From: Pseudomonas viridiflava
GTDB lineage: Bacteria > Pseudomonadota > Gammaproteobacteria > Pseudomonadales > Pseudomonadaceae
DNA length: 64,000 bases
NCBI RefSeq assembly: GCF_900590755.1
Contig: NZ_UUOC01000053.1
Location: 1 to 64,000, forward strand
Direction: 5' to 3'
Below the pieces are notes generated by a model. It did not search any database. It was given only the letters and a program-made list of their open reading frames with translations, and was not told where the DNA came from. The translations under genes and the position numbers were made by a program. This document shows, one piece after another, positions 19,338-29,915 of this stretch. Each line of letters starts with the position of its first letter. Position 1 is the first letter of the stretch.

Positions 19338-20615
19338 TTACTGAAGCAACGAATAAACCACTGCCGACATGGACACCATGCCCACAATCACCACAAACAC
19401 GTTCGACGCCTTGCCCGCGTATTGACGCATGGCCGGGACTTTGTGGATGGCGTACATCGGCATCAGGAACAGCAGCGCGGTGATGATCGGGCCGCCAAGG
19501 GTTTCGATCATGCCCAGGATGCTCGGGTTAAGCGTTGCCACGGCCCAGCACACCACCAGCATCAGCGCGGCAGTCAGGCGATCCAGCAGTTTCGGCGCAG
19601 GACGCGCGCCGGTTTTGGCCACCAGACCTTTCAGGCCTTCGCTGGCGCCGATGTAGTGCCCCAGAAACGATTTGGCAATTGCCACGAAAGCAATCAGCGG
19701 CGCGACGAAGGCGATGGTCGGGTTGCTGAAGTGGTTGGCCAGATACGACAGGATCGAGATGTTCTGCGCCTTGGCTTCAGCCAGTTGCGCGGGCGACAGG
19801 GTCAGCACGCAGCTGAACACGAAGAACAGCACCAGCACCACCATCAGACCGTGGGCACGCGCGAGGATCTGCGAGCTGCGGCCTTCAGCCTGATTGCCAT
19901 ACATGCGCTTCTGATCAACCGCAAAGGCCGAGATGATCGGTGAGTGGTTGAAGGAGAACACCATCACCGGAATCGCCAGCCAGAAGGTATGCAGGAACGC
20001 CGAAGGCTCCGGCAGCGTGCTGGCGGTGGTCAGGATGCCGCCGTTCCAGTGCGGGATCAGGAAGACTGCGAGGAACAGCAACGCGACGATAAACGGGTAA
20101 ACCATCAGGCTCATGGCCTTGACGATAAACCGCTCGCCACAGCGCACCACCGCCAGCAAACCGAGGATCAACACAAACGCCAGCAACGCACGGGGTGGCG
20201 GCTGGATGTGCAATTGGTGCTCAAGAAAGCTGCCCACGGTATTGGTCAGCGCCACGCTGTAGATCAGCAGAATGGGGAAGATCGCGAAGAAATACAGTGC
20301 CGTAATCAACGTCCCGGCGCTTTTGCCGAAATGCTGTTCCACCACTTCGGTGATGTCCGCACCTTCACGTCCGGACAACACAAAACGAGTCAGGGCGCGG
20401 TGGGCGTAGTACGTCATCGGGAACGCCAGCAACGCCAGAGCCAGCAACGGCCAGAAACCGCCAATGCCTGCGTTGATGGGCAAGAACAAGGTGCCTGCAC
20501 CGATAGCGGTGCCAAACAGCCCGAGCATCCAGGTGGTGTCGTGACGGTTCCACGCCGCAATCGGGGTGGCGGCTGCATCGAATCGTTGCTCGACGCTATT
20601 AGCCTGATCATTCAT
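19338..20615 (-). CDS. HAAAP-family amino acid (serine/threonine-type) transporter
   Basis: 425 residues with about eleven hydrophobic segments. The opening WMLGLFGTAIGAGTLFLPIN and the FSFNHSPIISAFAV segment are typical of the SdaC/TdcC group, proton-coupled inner-membrane importers of serine or threonine. GGAGATTCGACCGG precedes the ATG. No serine dehydratase gene is adjacent, so the substrate rests on family resemblance only. It is flanked by REP elements on both sides and appears to be a single-gene unit. Confidence 0.88.
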   Translation of the reverse strand: MNDQANSVEQRFDAAATPIAAWNRHDTTWMLGLFGTAIGAGTLFLPINAGIGGFWPLLALALLAFPMTYYAHRALTRFVLSGREGADITEVVEQHFGKSAGTLITALYFFAIFPILLIYSVALTNTVGSFLEHQLHIQPPPRALLAFVLILGLLAVVRCGERFIVKAMSLMVYPFIVALLFLAVFLIPHWNGGILTTASTLPEPSAFLHTFWLAIPVMVFSFNHSPIISAFAVDQKRMYGNQAEGRSSQILARAHGLMVVLVLFFVFSCVLTLSPAQLAEAKAQNISILSYLANHFSNPTIAFVAPLIAFVAIAKSFLGHYIGASEGLKGLVAKTGARPAPKLLDRLTAALMLVVCWAVATLNPSILGMIETLGGPIITALLFLMPMYAIHKVPAMRQYAGKASNVFVVIVGMVSMSAVVYSLLQ

Positions 20616-20774
20616 CCGGTCGAATCTCCGTTGCCGGTTAATACAACATGGCAGGGACGCGGTAGATAAACGGGCAGTTTCGCGTCCCCTCAGAAAAAGA
20701 GGGGCGCGATTGTCGTGTATTGGGGTTGAAAATCAAAGGGTTGTCGGACGGGAAGGCTTCGATTGGGGACAGTT

Positions 20775-20868
20775 CCTGTTGGAGCGAGGCTTGCCCGCGA
20801 AGAACGGCAGCGCGGCATGCCTGACGCACCGCAGCGGCTGATTCGCGGGCAAGCCTCGCTCCAACAGG
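20775..20868. repeat. REP-type paired inverted repeat, family D
   Basis: CCTGTTGGAGCGAGGCTTGC and its complement GCAAGCCTCGCTCCAACAGG flank about 45 bases. A second copy is at 44229-44319. Confidence 0.88.
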
Positions 20869-20902
20869 TATTCATTCCCAGACTGGACAATGGCTTTTCC
20901 CA

Positions 20903-22636
20903 TCAAGTCAGCGCCTGATCCATCCTCCCCTTGCGCCGATACGGAAACACATCAATCACCTTGCCTTCGCGAATCGCCTGCTGAAGGCTTTTCCAATAGT
21001 CGGCGTCGTACAGTTCGCCGTGCAGGCTATTGAAGAGTTTGCGCTGGGTGATGTCGGCGAACAGGAAGGGTGGGAATTCTTCCGGGAACACGTCCAGCGG
21101 ACCGATGGAGTACCAGGGTTCGCTGGCCATCTCGTCTTCCGGGGTGCGCGGTGTGGGAATGCGGCGGAAGTTGGCTTCGGTAAGAAAGCAGATTTCGTCG
21201 TAGTCGTAGAACACCACGCGACCATGGCGAGTGACGCCGAAGTTCTTGAGCAACATATCGCCGGGGAAGATATTCGCCGCCGCCAGTTGCTTGATCGCCA
21301 GGCCGTAGTCTTCCAGCGCTTCGTGAACCTGGGCGCTGCTGGCGTTTTCCAGATACAGGTTCAGCGGCGTCATGCGGCGCTCGGTCCAGCAGTGACGGAT
21401 CAGCACGGTGTCGCCTTCCACTTCCACGGTCGAGGCCGCCACTTCCAGCAGCTCGCTCAGGCATTGCGGCTCGAACTTGCTCAGTGGAAAACGAAAATCG
21501 GCGAACTCCTGGGTATCGGCCATACGCCCTACCCGGTCGACGCTTTTCACCAGCCGGTACTTTTCAATCACCGTGGCGCGATCAACGTTCTTGGAGGGCG
21601 AAAACCGGTCTTTGATGATCTTGAATACGGTATTGAAGCCCGGCAGCGTAAACACGCTCATCACCATGCCGCGCACCCCGGGGGCCATGATGAACTGATC
21701 GTCGGTGCTCGCCAGGTGGTTGATCAAGGCGCGGTAGAACTCGGATTTGCCGTGTTTGTAGAAGCCAATCGAGGTGTACAGCTCGGCAATATGCTTGCCT
21801 GGCAGGATGCGCTGGAGGAAGCCGACAAACTCCGCTGGCACCGGCACATCCACCATGAAGTACGAGCGGGTGAAGGAGAAGATGATCGACACCTCGGCTT
21901 CATCGGTAATCAGCGCGTCGACGCGGATACCCCTGCTGTGCGGATGCAGTAAGGCAATCACCAGCGGCCATTGCTCATCCCGGGTGAAGATCCGGCCCAC
22001 CAGATAAGCCCCTTTGTTGCGATACAACACCGAGGCAAACAACTCGACAACCAGTGCCGAATCCTTGCAGACCCAATCTGGCAGGCTTTCGCGCAGCATT
22101 GTTTCAAGGGCCAGCAGGTCGGTGCTCAGATCTGCGTAAGGCACCTTGAACTGATAGTCGCTGAATATCTGCCGCAACAGGCAGGGGATGTCATTGGCGA
22201 CGTGATAGCTGCGGATCTGGGCGACACGCTCGTGAGGGCGCATGGAGGGACGCGTGGTGTGGATAAACATGCAGCCGTCGCTGATCAGGTCATGACTGAA
22301 AAGCCCGCAGAAAATCGAGTTGAACCAGGTTTCCGCCAGTTCATCATCCAGACGCACATCAATCAGCTCGATGTAGGCGCTTTTGACCAGGGGCCAGGCG
22401 CTTGCATCCAGCAGTTGCGTAGCGTCGAAGGCCAGACATAAGGCGGCGCTGGTCTGGTTGACCTTTTCTTCATACAGACTGATCCGCGCCGCCGAGGCCT
22501 GCTGCGCCTCTTGCCACAACGCTTGCTCGAACCGCGCCTGAGCACCGTCGGCGATTTGTCGAAAATGGTCACGATAGTCGTCGAAACCCGCGAGGATCGC
22601 GGTCGCGATGGCGGCGGCCAGCGGTGGGCGTGGCAT
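20903..22636 (-). CDS. aceK: Isocitrate dehydrogenase kinase/phosphatase
   Basis: 577 residues, the usual AceK length. AceK phosphorylates and dephosphorylates isocitrate dehydrogenase and so sets the split between the TCA cycle and the glyoxylate bypass during growth on acetate or fatty acids. The nucleotide-binding loop APGVRGMVMSVF and the following KIIKDRFSP with its lysine are present, as is the C-terminal YDYDEICFLTE kinase segment. GAGGGTTGCCCC precedes the ATG. Unlike in E. coli it is not next to aceBA, as is normal in Pseudomonas. Confidence 0.95.
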   Translation of the reverse strand: MPRPPLAAAIATAILAGFDDYRDHFRQIADGAQARFEQALWQEAQQASAARISLYEEKVNQTSAALCLAFDATQLLDASAWPLVKSAYIELIDVRLDDELAETWFNSIFCGLFSHDLISDGCMFIHTTRPSMRPHERVAQIRSYHVANDIPCLLRQIFSDYQFKVPYADLSTDLLALETMLRESLPDWVCKDSALVVELFASVLYRNKGAYLVGRIFTRDEQWPLVIALLHPHSRGIRVDALITDEAEVSIIFSFTRSYFMVDVPVPAEFVGFLQRILPGKHIAELYTSIGFYKHGKSEFYRALINHLASTDDQFIMAPGVRGMVMSVFTLPGFNTVFKIIKDRFSPSKNVDRATVIEKYRLVKSVDRVGRMADTQEFADFRFPLSKFEPQCLSELLEVAASTVEVEGDTVLIRHCWTERRMTPLNLYLENASSAQVHEALEDYGLAIKQLAAANIFPGDMLLKNFGVTRHGRVVFYDYDEICFLTEANFRRIPTPRTPEDEMASEPWYSIGPLDVFPEEFPPFLFADITQRKLFNSLHGELYDADYWKSLQQAIREGKVIDVFPYRRKGRMDQALT

Positions 22637-22713
22637 GGGGCAACCCTCTGCAAGTGCGGGTATTGGCAGCTTAGCAGGGGGTTGTGAGTACGCTGGCAGC
22701 CATCCTGATCCAC

Positions 22714-22745
22714 CGCCATTCGCAGCCTTCGGCAGCTCCTACAGG
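22714..22745. repeat. Single REP arm (family C)
   Basis: CGCCATTCGCAGCCTTCGGC continuing to CTCCTACAG matches one arm of family C without its partner. A related CTGTAGGAG half follows at 22764 but diverges. It appears to be a decayed pair. Confidence 0.6.
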
Positions 22746-22848
22746 TGTGAGGCACACACCGATTCTGTAGGAGCCATCGGAGGTTACGACGGTCGCGATG
22801 ACGGCGGATCTGATCCACCGCGATTCATGTCACGCCGAGGCTACCCAA

Positions 22849-24729
22849 TCAGATCTTGAAGCTCTCCACCAGATGCTTGAGCCGCCCTGCCTGTTGCGAC
22901 AGCGCGGCGCAGTCGGTCAGGGTTTCGTTGAGGTTGGCCACGCCTTGCTGGTTGAGCATGTTGATCTGGTTGATATCGACGTTGAGGGTTTCCACCACGG
23001 CGGTCTGTTCTTCCGTGGCGGCTGCCACCGATTGGTTCATGCCGTCGATCTCGCCAATACGCTGGGTGACGCTCACCAGTCGACTGCCCGCCTGATTGGC
23101 GACTTCCACGCTGTCCAGGCTGCGGGCCTGGCTCTCGTTCATGTTCTCCACCGCTTCATGAGAACCCAGTTGCAAGGCCACGATCATGGTGTGCACCTGA
23201 TCGGCGGACTCCTGGGTCCGATGCGCCAGGTTGCGCACCTCATCGGCCACCACCGCAAAACCACGCCCCGCTTCTCCTGCGCGGGCCGCCTCGATGGCCG
23301 CGTTGAGCGCCAGCAGGTTGGTTTGCTGGGAAATGCCTTTAATCACGTCGAGGATCTGCCCGATGTTTTCGGTGCTGGTGTTGAGCGTCTCGATCTGCTT
23401 GCAAGAATCGCTGATCTTGGTCGACAGGCTGCTCATGGACTGGATGGTCTTTTCCACCACCGCACGGCTGTCATCCGCCTGCTCCCGAGCCTTGCTGGCC
23501 TGGCTTGATGCATCCGACGCGTTACGGGCGATTTCCTGAGTCGCGGCGCCCAGCTCGTTGATCGCCGCAGCCACGCTGTTGGTGCGTGCGCTTTGCTCAT
23601 CGAAACCGAGCAGCGAGGAATTGGAAGACTCTTCCACACGCTGAGACAGGTCATGCACCAGCAAAGTGGCCGACGACACTTCCTTGATGGAAGCATGTAC
23701 GCGCTCGACAAACTGGTTGAAGGAGCCGCCCAGTTCGGCGAACTCATCCTTGCCCTGAATCGTCAGACGACGGGTCAGGTCACCTTCACCCTGAGCAATG
23801 TCCTGCATGGCACGGCCCATGGTGGTCAGCGGACGCATCAGCGCACTGATCAGCAGGCTGAGCAACAACGCAATAACCAGTACCGCCACCAGCATGGCGA
23901 TCAACGCCGAGGTGCGGAATTCGGTCAATGGCGCGTAGGCCTTGTCTCGGTCGATGGACAGACCGATGTACCAGTCGGCACCCGGCAAGCCATTGATTGG
24001 CGTGAAGGACAGCAAGCGTTTCTGACCATTAAGGGTGACCTCACGCAGGGTCTTGTCCAGGGTCAGAGTCTGGCCCGGATAGATATCCTTGAGGTTCTTC
24101 ATCACCTGGCCTTTGTCCGGGCTGACGATCACCTGACCGTCGCCGCTGACCAGAAAGGCGTGACCCAGACCGCCGAAATCAACCGAGTTGACGATAGTCA
24201 CCAGGGTATCGAGGCTCAAGTCACCGCCCGCCACACCCGTCACCTTGCCATTGACCTTGATCGGGCTGGCAACCGTGACCACCAGACCACCCACCGAGGC
24301 CAGGTACGGCGCACTCAGAATGGTTTTGTCAGCCGCGACGGTCGAGGTGTACCAAGGGCGTTTGCGTGGGTCGTAGCCAGCCGGCATCTCGACATTGGGC
24401 CGCTGGGTAAACACGCCATCGGAGTCACCTATATAGGTGAACTGAAAAGTGGAGGTCAGCGAAGGCTGGGACACCAGCCCGCCCAGATCAGTTTTGGTGC
24501 CCTGGAAGGCGACGTTTTGCGCCAGGTTATCCAGCAGCAGGGTACGGCCGCTGAGCCAGCTCTGGATGCCGGTCGCAGTCAACTCACCCGACTGGGTAAC
24601 GGAATCCTCAAGGCTTTGAGTCAGGGTCGTGCGTTGCAGATAATCGTTGTACAGGGTGAATAACCCGAATGCCAGCACGACAATAATCGAGGCGGCCAGC
24701 AGAATTTTATGACGGAACTTCAGAGTCAT
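22849..24729 (-). CDS. Methyl-accepting chemotaxis protein with dCache domain, PctA-like amino acid receptor
   Basis: 626 residues. Membrane segment about 9-31, periplasmic dCache_1 domain about 35-275, second membrane segment about 277-300, HAMP about 300-355, then the methyl-accepting coiled coil with the conserved hairpin tip (EAARAGEAGRGFAVVADEVR). The distal pocket contains Y-x-x-x-x-R-x-W-Y (YDPRKRPWY) and a later GGDLSLD aspartate. This is the pattern I know from PctA/B/C-type receptors that bind the alpha-amino and carboxyl groups of amino acids. It probably senses amino acids at the cell pole and signals to CheA. There is no C-terminal CheR-binding pentapeptide. AGGAAG precedes the ATG. 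Confidence 0.92.
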   Translation of the reverse strand: MTLKFRHKILLAASIIVVLAFGLFTLYNDYLQRTTLTQSLEDSVTQSGELTATGIQSWLSGRTLLLDNLAQNVAFQGTKTDLGGLVSQPSLTSTFQFTYIGDSDGVFTQRPNVEMPAGYDPRKRPWYTSTVAADKTILSAPYLASVGGLVVTVASPIKVNGKVTGVAGGDLSLDTLVTIVNSVDFGGLGHAFLVSGDGQVIVSPDKGQVMKNLKDIYPGQTLTLDKTLREVTLNGQKRLLSFTPINGLPGADWYIGLSIDRDKAYAPLTEFRTSALIAMLVAVLVIALLLSLLISALMRPLTTMGRAMQDIAQGEGDLTRRLTIQGKDEFAELGGSFNQFVERVHASIKEVSSATLLVHDLSQRVEESSNSSLLGFDEQSARTNSVAAAINELGAATQEIARNASDASSQASKAREQADDSRAVVEKTIQSMSSLSTKISDSCKQIETLNTSTENIGQILDVIKGISQQTNLLALNAAIEAARAGEAGRGFAVVADEVRNLAHRTQESADQVHTMIVALQLGSHEAVENMNESQARSLDSVEVANQAGSRLVSVTQRIGEIDGMNQSVAAATEEQTAVVETLNVDINQINMLNQQGVANLNETLTDCAALSQQAGRLKHLVESFKI

Positions 24730-24782
24730 GACGACACTTCCTATTCAAACAAAGACACTTAGTTTTTTGCGCACTATTCTTA

Positions 24783-24790
24783 TTATCGGG
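24783..24790 (-). promoter_or_regulatory. Possible FliA (sigma-28) -10 element of the chemoreceptor gene
   Basis: CCCGATAA on the minus strand matches GCCGATAA at 7 of 8 positions and would give a leader of about 48 bases. No convincing TCAAG-type -35 is seen, so this rests on the -10 alone and on the fact that chemoreceptors are commonly FliA-controlled. Confidence 0.3.
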
Positions 24791-25446
24791 AACCACAGCA
24801 TGCGATCCGCAAGGCTCGCAATTGTAGGGAGTGTTTCAATATCTTTTGTGACAGCCGCCACTGCGACAGACCACGTACAACCCACGTTTTACAAAGGCTT
24901 CAGACCGCCGCCGCCAACAATCTGGCGTTGGAATTCAGTCACATCGTTCACGTTTTAAGGCCGGATAACGACCATTATTGGTGTGTCGGCAGGCCTCGAA
25001 AATACATGAACAGTAAGTTGATGAACGGCGGCGGGATATTAAAACAGTTGTTTGTATTGGTTTGTTCAATGCTGAGCGAAACTTAATAATATTCAACATC
25101 GATGAACTGAAACTTTAGTCAATAGATATCGTACAACTGTGTTGAGTGCTTTGTTTTATTCACGATTGCGTGAGGCAGTGCATTCCCCAGCTCTGAGCCC
25201 GAGGTGTGCCGAAGAAACGCGATGTCTGTACGAGTTATCGACTTTCCTGCGATGTTGAATTCACTATGGTTCACGACTGCTTCGCAGCCGATCGCGAGCA
25301 AGCTCGCTCCTACAGGGACAGTGTTTGCTGCGAGACAGCGTGGCGCCGAGAAACCAGGAGATCACCCTCACCGCCCATTACAAAATATTGCAACGCTCCT
25401 CGTTCCCCGGTAAAACTCCCGCCCTTCTGCCAAGGAAGGACCTGTC
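24791..25446. other. Long intergenic stretch without a recognised gene
   Basis: Between the chemoreceptor and the divergent DMT transporter lie about 700 bases with no gene I can support. The part 24960-25200 is richer in A+T than the surroundings. Short frames are present, but they lack ribosome sites and recognisable sequence. One REP half-arm lies at 25290-25315. A small RNA or lost gene is possible, but nothing specific was seen. Confidence 0.5.
25290..25315. repeat. Single REP arm, chimaeric (families C/A)
   Basis: CTTCGCAGCC, the arm start of family C, is joined directly to the family A arm running from GATCGCGAGCAAGCTCG to CTACAG. No opposite arm is found nearby. Confidence 0.6.
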
Positions 25447-26343
25447 ATGCAACCCGTCGACATCATGCGTCTGCTGCTCCTCGCCGCTATCTGGGGCGCG
25501 AGCTTTCTGTTCATGCGCATCATTGCGCCGGTGCTTGGCACCATTCCTACCGCGTTTTTCCGGGTGTCCATCGCCGCTGTCGGCCTGCTGGTGATTCTGG
25601 CGCTGATGCGCATTGACTGGAATTTTCGCGGCAAGCTCAGAACCTGCATGCTGCTGGGGATGATCAACTCCGGGCTACCCGCCACCCTTTATTCGGTGGC
25701 CGCGCAAATCCTGCCTGCGGGTTACTCCTCGATATTCAACGCCACGACGCCGTTGATGGGCGTTTTGATCGGCGGCCTGTTCTTCAGTGAGAAGCTCACG
25801 GCGATGAAAGTGACGGGCGTGTTTCTCGGTCTGGTCGGCGTCGGCATCCTGACCCGTGCAGGGCCGGTGGCTTTCAATCTGGAATTATTGATCGGCGCCC
25901 TGTCCTGCCTGCTGGCAACCACCTGCTATGGATTTGCGGGTTACCTGACACGGCGCTGGCTGGATCAGGAAGGCGGGCTCGACAGTCGCCTTGCAGCACT
26001 GGGCAGCATGCTGGGCGCAACATTACTGTTGCTGCCGTTTTTCGGCTATCGAGTGCTGACTGACCCGCCCGCCAGCTGGGGAGGTGCCAGTGTCTGGCTG
26101 TCGCTGCTGGGTCTTGGCCTGGTGTGTACGGCGTTCGCCTACATCCTGTATTTCCGCCTGCTGACCAGCATCGGCCCACTGAGCTCCATGACCGTGACCT
26201 TCATGATCCCGCCATTTGGTGTGCTGTGGGGTGCGTTGTTTCTGGACGAACCGCTGTCGATGGCGCACGTCTATGGCGGCGTGCTGATTGCGGTGGCGTT
26301 GTGGCTGGTGTTGCGGCCTGCGGCGGTGGGCAAGGCGGCCTGA
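25447..26343 (+). CDS. DMT-superfamily (EamA) transporter
   Basis: 298 residues with about ten membrane helices arranged as two EamA repeats of five (first repeat ending near residue 140). These inner-membrane proteins usually export amino acids, metabolites or drugs. The opening MRLLLLAAIWGASFLFMRI and the WGALFLDEPLS segment near the end are typical. AAGGAAGGACC precedes the ATG. Substrate unknown. Confidence 0.9.
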   Translation: MQPVDIMRLLLLAAIWGASFLFMRIIAPVLGTIPTAFFRVSIAAVGLLVILALMRIDWNFRGKLRTCMLLGMINSGLPATLYSVAAQILPAGYSSIFNATTPLMGVLIGGLFFSEKLTAMKVTGVFLGLVGVGILTRAGPVAFNLELLIGALSCLLATTCYGFAGYLTRRWLDQEGGLDSRLAALGSMLGATLLLLPFFGYRVLTDPPASWGGASVWLSLLGLGLVCTAFAYILYFRLLTSIGPLSSMTVTFMIPPFGVLWGALFLDEPLSMAHVYGGVLIAVALWLVLRPAAVGKAA

Positions 26344-26356
26344 ACGAAATTGCTTT

Positions 26357-26430
26357 TGTAGGAGCTGCAGAAGGCTGCGAATGGCGGCGTGTCAGGCATA
26401 TTGCTTTCGCAGCCTTCGGCAGCTCCTACC
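26357..26430. repeat. REP-type paired inverted repeat, family C
   Basis: TGTAGGAGCTGCAGAAGGCT and its near-complement lie between convergent 3' ends of the DMT transporter and the LpxO-like gene. Confidence 0.85.
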
Positions 26431-26446
26431 GGATTTGCGTTATTGG

Positions 26447-27385
26447 TTAACCAAACAACCAATAAGCCAACAACCCCAACACAATCACCGCCAGCACCGG
26501 GCGCAGGATGCGGTAGGCCTTGGGGTTGGCGCGTTTGAATTGTTTGACCTTGCCACTGAAGGTGTCGCTGAAGCGCTTGCTCCAGGCATAGGCCTGGTTG
26601 ATCCCGCCGACGCGTTCGTCATCTGTATTCTGCGGCGCGGTGGCGCGGCCCAGGAAGGCGCTGACGGCACGGTTGACGCGGGTCATGATCCGGCTGCGCA
26701 ACGGGCGTTCTATGTCACAGAACAGAATCACGCGGGTCACGGCGGTTTCATTCTTGACCCAGTGCACGTAGGTTTCATCGAACATCACGTCTTCGCCATC
26801 GCGCCAGGCATAGACCTGACCGTCGACATAGATGCGGCAGTCGTCAGAATTCGGCGTCGACAAACCCAGGTGGTAACGCAACGAACCGGCAAACGGGTCG
26901 CGATGGGGGTTGAGGTGGCTGTCGCCCGGCAGCAACGCGAACATCGCGCCTTTGACGTTGGGAATCGAATTGACCAGCGCCACGGTCTTCGGGCACAGGG
27001 CCTCGGCGGACGGCAGGGCCTTGTCGTACCACTTCAGGTAAAAACGCTTCCAGCCCTTTTTGAAGAACGAGCCAAAACCGGCGTCATTGTTCTTCTCGGC
27101 AGCGCGAATATAGCCCTCGTCGAACAAGTGCATGGCTTCTTCGCGAATGGTCTGCCAATTATTCTTGAGCACATCCAGCTCGGGGAAGGCGCTGCGGTCC
27201 AGATACGGCTTGGACGGCACCTTGGAAAACAGGTACATCAGGGCGTTGTACGGGGCGAACAGCGCCGAGTGGTTGACGAACTGACGCAACAACGGCAATC
27301 GCGCCTTGCCACGCAAATGCACATACAGCGTGCTAGCCAGGAACAGCATCAGGATCGATGCCTTGGCCGCAAATGAAAACGTCAT
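26447..27385 (-). CDS. lpxO: Aspartyl/asparaginyl beta-hydroxylase family protein, LpxO-like lipid A hydroxylase
   Basis: 312 residues. A membrane anchor lies at each end (about 5-22 and 292-311), around a 2-oxoglutarate/iron oxygenase core with His157-x-Asp (NPHRDPF), the second metal histidine near 206 (TYVHWV) and the co-substrate arginine soon after (RVILFCD). LpxO adds a 2-hydroxyl group to a secondary acyl chain of lipid A at the inner membrane. Anchors at both ends and the length fit LpxO better than soluble aspartyl hydroxylases. AAGGAG precedes the ATG. Confident in family, fairly confident in LpxO. Confidence 0.85.
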   Translation of the reverse strand: MTFSFAAKASILMLFLASTLYVHLRGKARLPLLRQFVNHSALFAPYNALMYLFSKVPSKPYLDRSAFPELDVLKNNWQTIREEAMHLFDEGYIRAAEKNNDAGFGSFFKKGWKRFYLKWYDKALPSAEALCPKTVALVNSIPNVKGAMFALLPGDSHLNPHRDPFAGSLRYHLGLSTPNSDDCRIYVDGQVYAWRDGEDVMFDETYVHWVKNETAVTRVILFCDIERPLRSRIMTRVNRAVSAFLGRATAPQNTDDERVGGINQAYAWSKRFSDTFSGKVKQFKRANPKAYRILRPVLAVIVLGLLAYWLFG

Positions 27386-27487
27386 TTGACTCTCCTTGAA
27401 ACAGACGGTGCAACTGCCACTCGCAATAGCCCGCCATCATAAACGCTCGCCGCCTCGACAAGAAGCCGACGAGCGCCAAAGGGCTGC

Positions 27488-28462
<975 letters not shown>

Positions 28463-28598
28463 GGCGGTGTCCTTGTGCACGTTCATCAGAGTGTCTGAAA
28501 AATGAAAGCCTATGCCTCAAGACAGGTATGCGTCCAGTCGCAGCGAACGGATGCCCGCGCCAGGAGTCAACCACACATCAGAACCTGAGACCCACACC

Positions 28599-29666
28599 AT
28601 GAAACGTCGCTACAGCTGGCCACTCTGGACCCTGGCCGGGATCGTTGTGTTGTTGATCGCAGTACACATCGCCCTGCCCTACGTGGTGCGCAATTACTTG
28701 AATGACAAACTCGCCGACATGGGCGACTACCGGGGCCAGGTGACTGACGTCGATCTGGCCTGGTGGCGTGGCGCTTATCGAATCAACGGGCTGAACATCG
28801 TCAAGGTCGACGGCAAAGTGCCGGTACCGTTCGTCAAGGTTCCGGTCATCGACCTGGCGGTGAGCTGGCATGCGCTGTGGTACAAGCACGCGGTGGTCGC
28901 CGAGATGACCTTCTTGCAGCCCGAGCTCAACTTCGTCGATGGCGGCGCCAACAAGCAGGCCTCACAGACCGGTCAGGGCACTGACTGGCAAGAGCAGATC
29001 AATAAGCTGCTGCCGATCACCCTCAACGAAGTGCGGATCAATGACGGCAAAATCACCTTCAACAACTTCAGCACCACACCCAAGGTCAAGCTGCAGGCCG
29101 ACAAGGTCAATGCCAGCCTCTATAACCTGACCAATGTCGAGGATGTCGAGGGCAACCGCGATGCCCGCTTTGAAGGCAAGGCGTTGTTCATGGGCCACGC
29201 CACGATGGAAGCCAACGCGAAATTCGACCCGTTCAGTAATTTCGAGGATTTCGACTTGCGCCTGCGCACCACCGGCGTCGAACTCAAGCGCCTCAACGAC
29301 TTTTCATCTGCTTACGGCAATTTCGACTTCAACGCCGGGCATGGTGATCTGGTGATCGAAGCCCAGGCCACCAAAGGCCAGCTCAGCGGCTACATCAAGC
29401 CGTTGCTCCGAGATGTGGACATCTTCAACTGGAAGCAGGATGTGGAAAACCAGAACAAGGGCTTTTTCCGCTCGATCTGGGAAGCCGTGGTCGGTGGCGG
29501 CGAAACCGTGCTGAAGAACCAGAGCGAAAACCAGTTCGCCACCCGTGTGGACCTCAGCGGCAGCGTGCACAAGCAAGACATCAGCGCGTTCCAGGCGTTT
29601 TTGCAGATCCTGAAGAATGCCTTCGTGCAGGCGTTCAATGCGCGGTATGACAACAGCAAGGGTTGA
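28599..29666 (+). CDS. DUF748/AsmA-like inner membrane-anchored protein
   Basis: 355 residues. One N-terminal membrane segment (residues about 8-28) anchors a periplasmic domain of long beta strands, with segments such as WWRGAYRINGLNIVKVDG. The sequence resembles the DUF748 family, part of the AsmA-like repeating beta-groove group linked to envelope lipid traffic. It is shorter than multi-repeat AsmA proteins. No specific role can be given. Confidence 0.78.
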   Translation: MKRRYSWPLWTLAGIVVLLIAVHIALPYVVRNYLNDKLADMGDYRGQVTDVDLAWWRGAYRINGLNIVKVDGKVPVPFVKVPVIDLAVSWHALWYKHAVVAEMTFLQPELNFVDGGANKQASQTGQGTDWQEQINKLLPITLNEVRINDGKITFNNFSTTPKVKLQADKVNASLYNLTNVEDVEGNRDARFEGKALFMGHATMEANAKFDPFSNFEDFDLRLRTTGVELKRLNDFSSAYGNFDFNAGHGDLVIEAQATKGQLSGYIKPLLRDVDIFNWKQDVENQNKGFFRSIWEAVVGGGETVLKNQSENQFATRVDLSGSVHKQDISAFQAFLQILKNAFVQAFNARYDNSKG

Positions 29667-29687
29667 TGCTTGAGCCAGGACGAACGA

Positions 29688-29776
29688 GTGGGACCGGCTT
29701 TAGCCGGGAAGGCGGCGTTCCAGATAACTTGTTATAGCGACTGTACCGGCCTCTTCCCGGCTAAAGCCGGTCCCAC
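29688..29776. repeat. REP-type paired inverted repeat, family B
   Basis: GTGGGACCGGCTTTAGCCGG and its complement, same unit as at 7711-7800, between the DUF748 gene and moxR. Confidence 0.88.
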
Positions 29777-29915
29777 TAAAGATATGCACGGCAGGCCCAC
29801 CTAGAATCCCTCACCGGTGCCTGACCACCGATTCACCGACTGAATACCCGGTCCGCATTCACAGTCGCCAAAGCCTCGCGCTATAGTCGGCGCATTGTTT
29901 ACCGAGGATTTATAG

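Noticed and set aside
24728..24958. 76-residue reading frame after the chemoreceptor start
   Set aside because: Overlaps the promoter region, has no ribosome site and no recognisable sequence.
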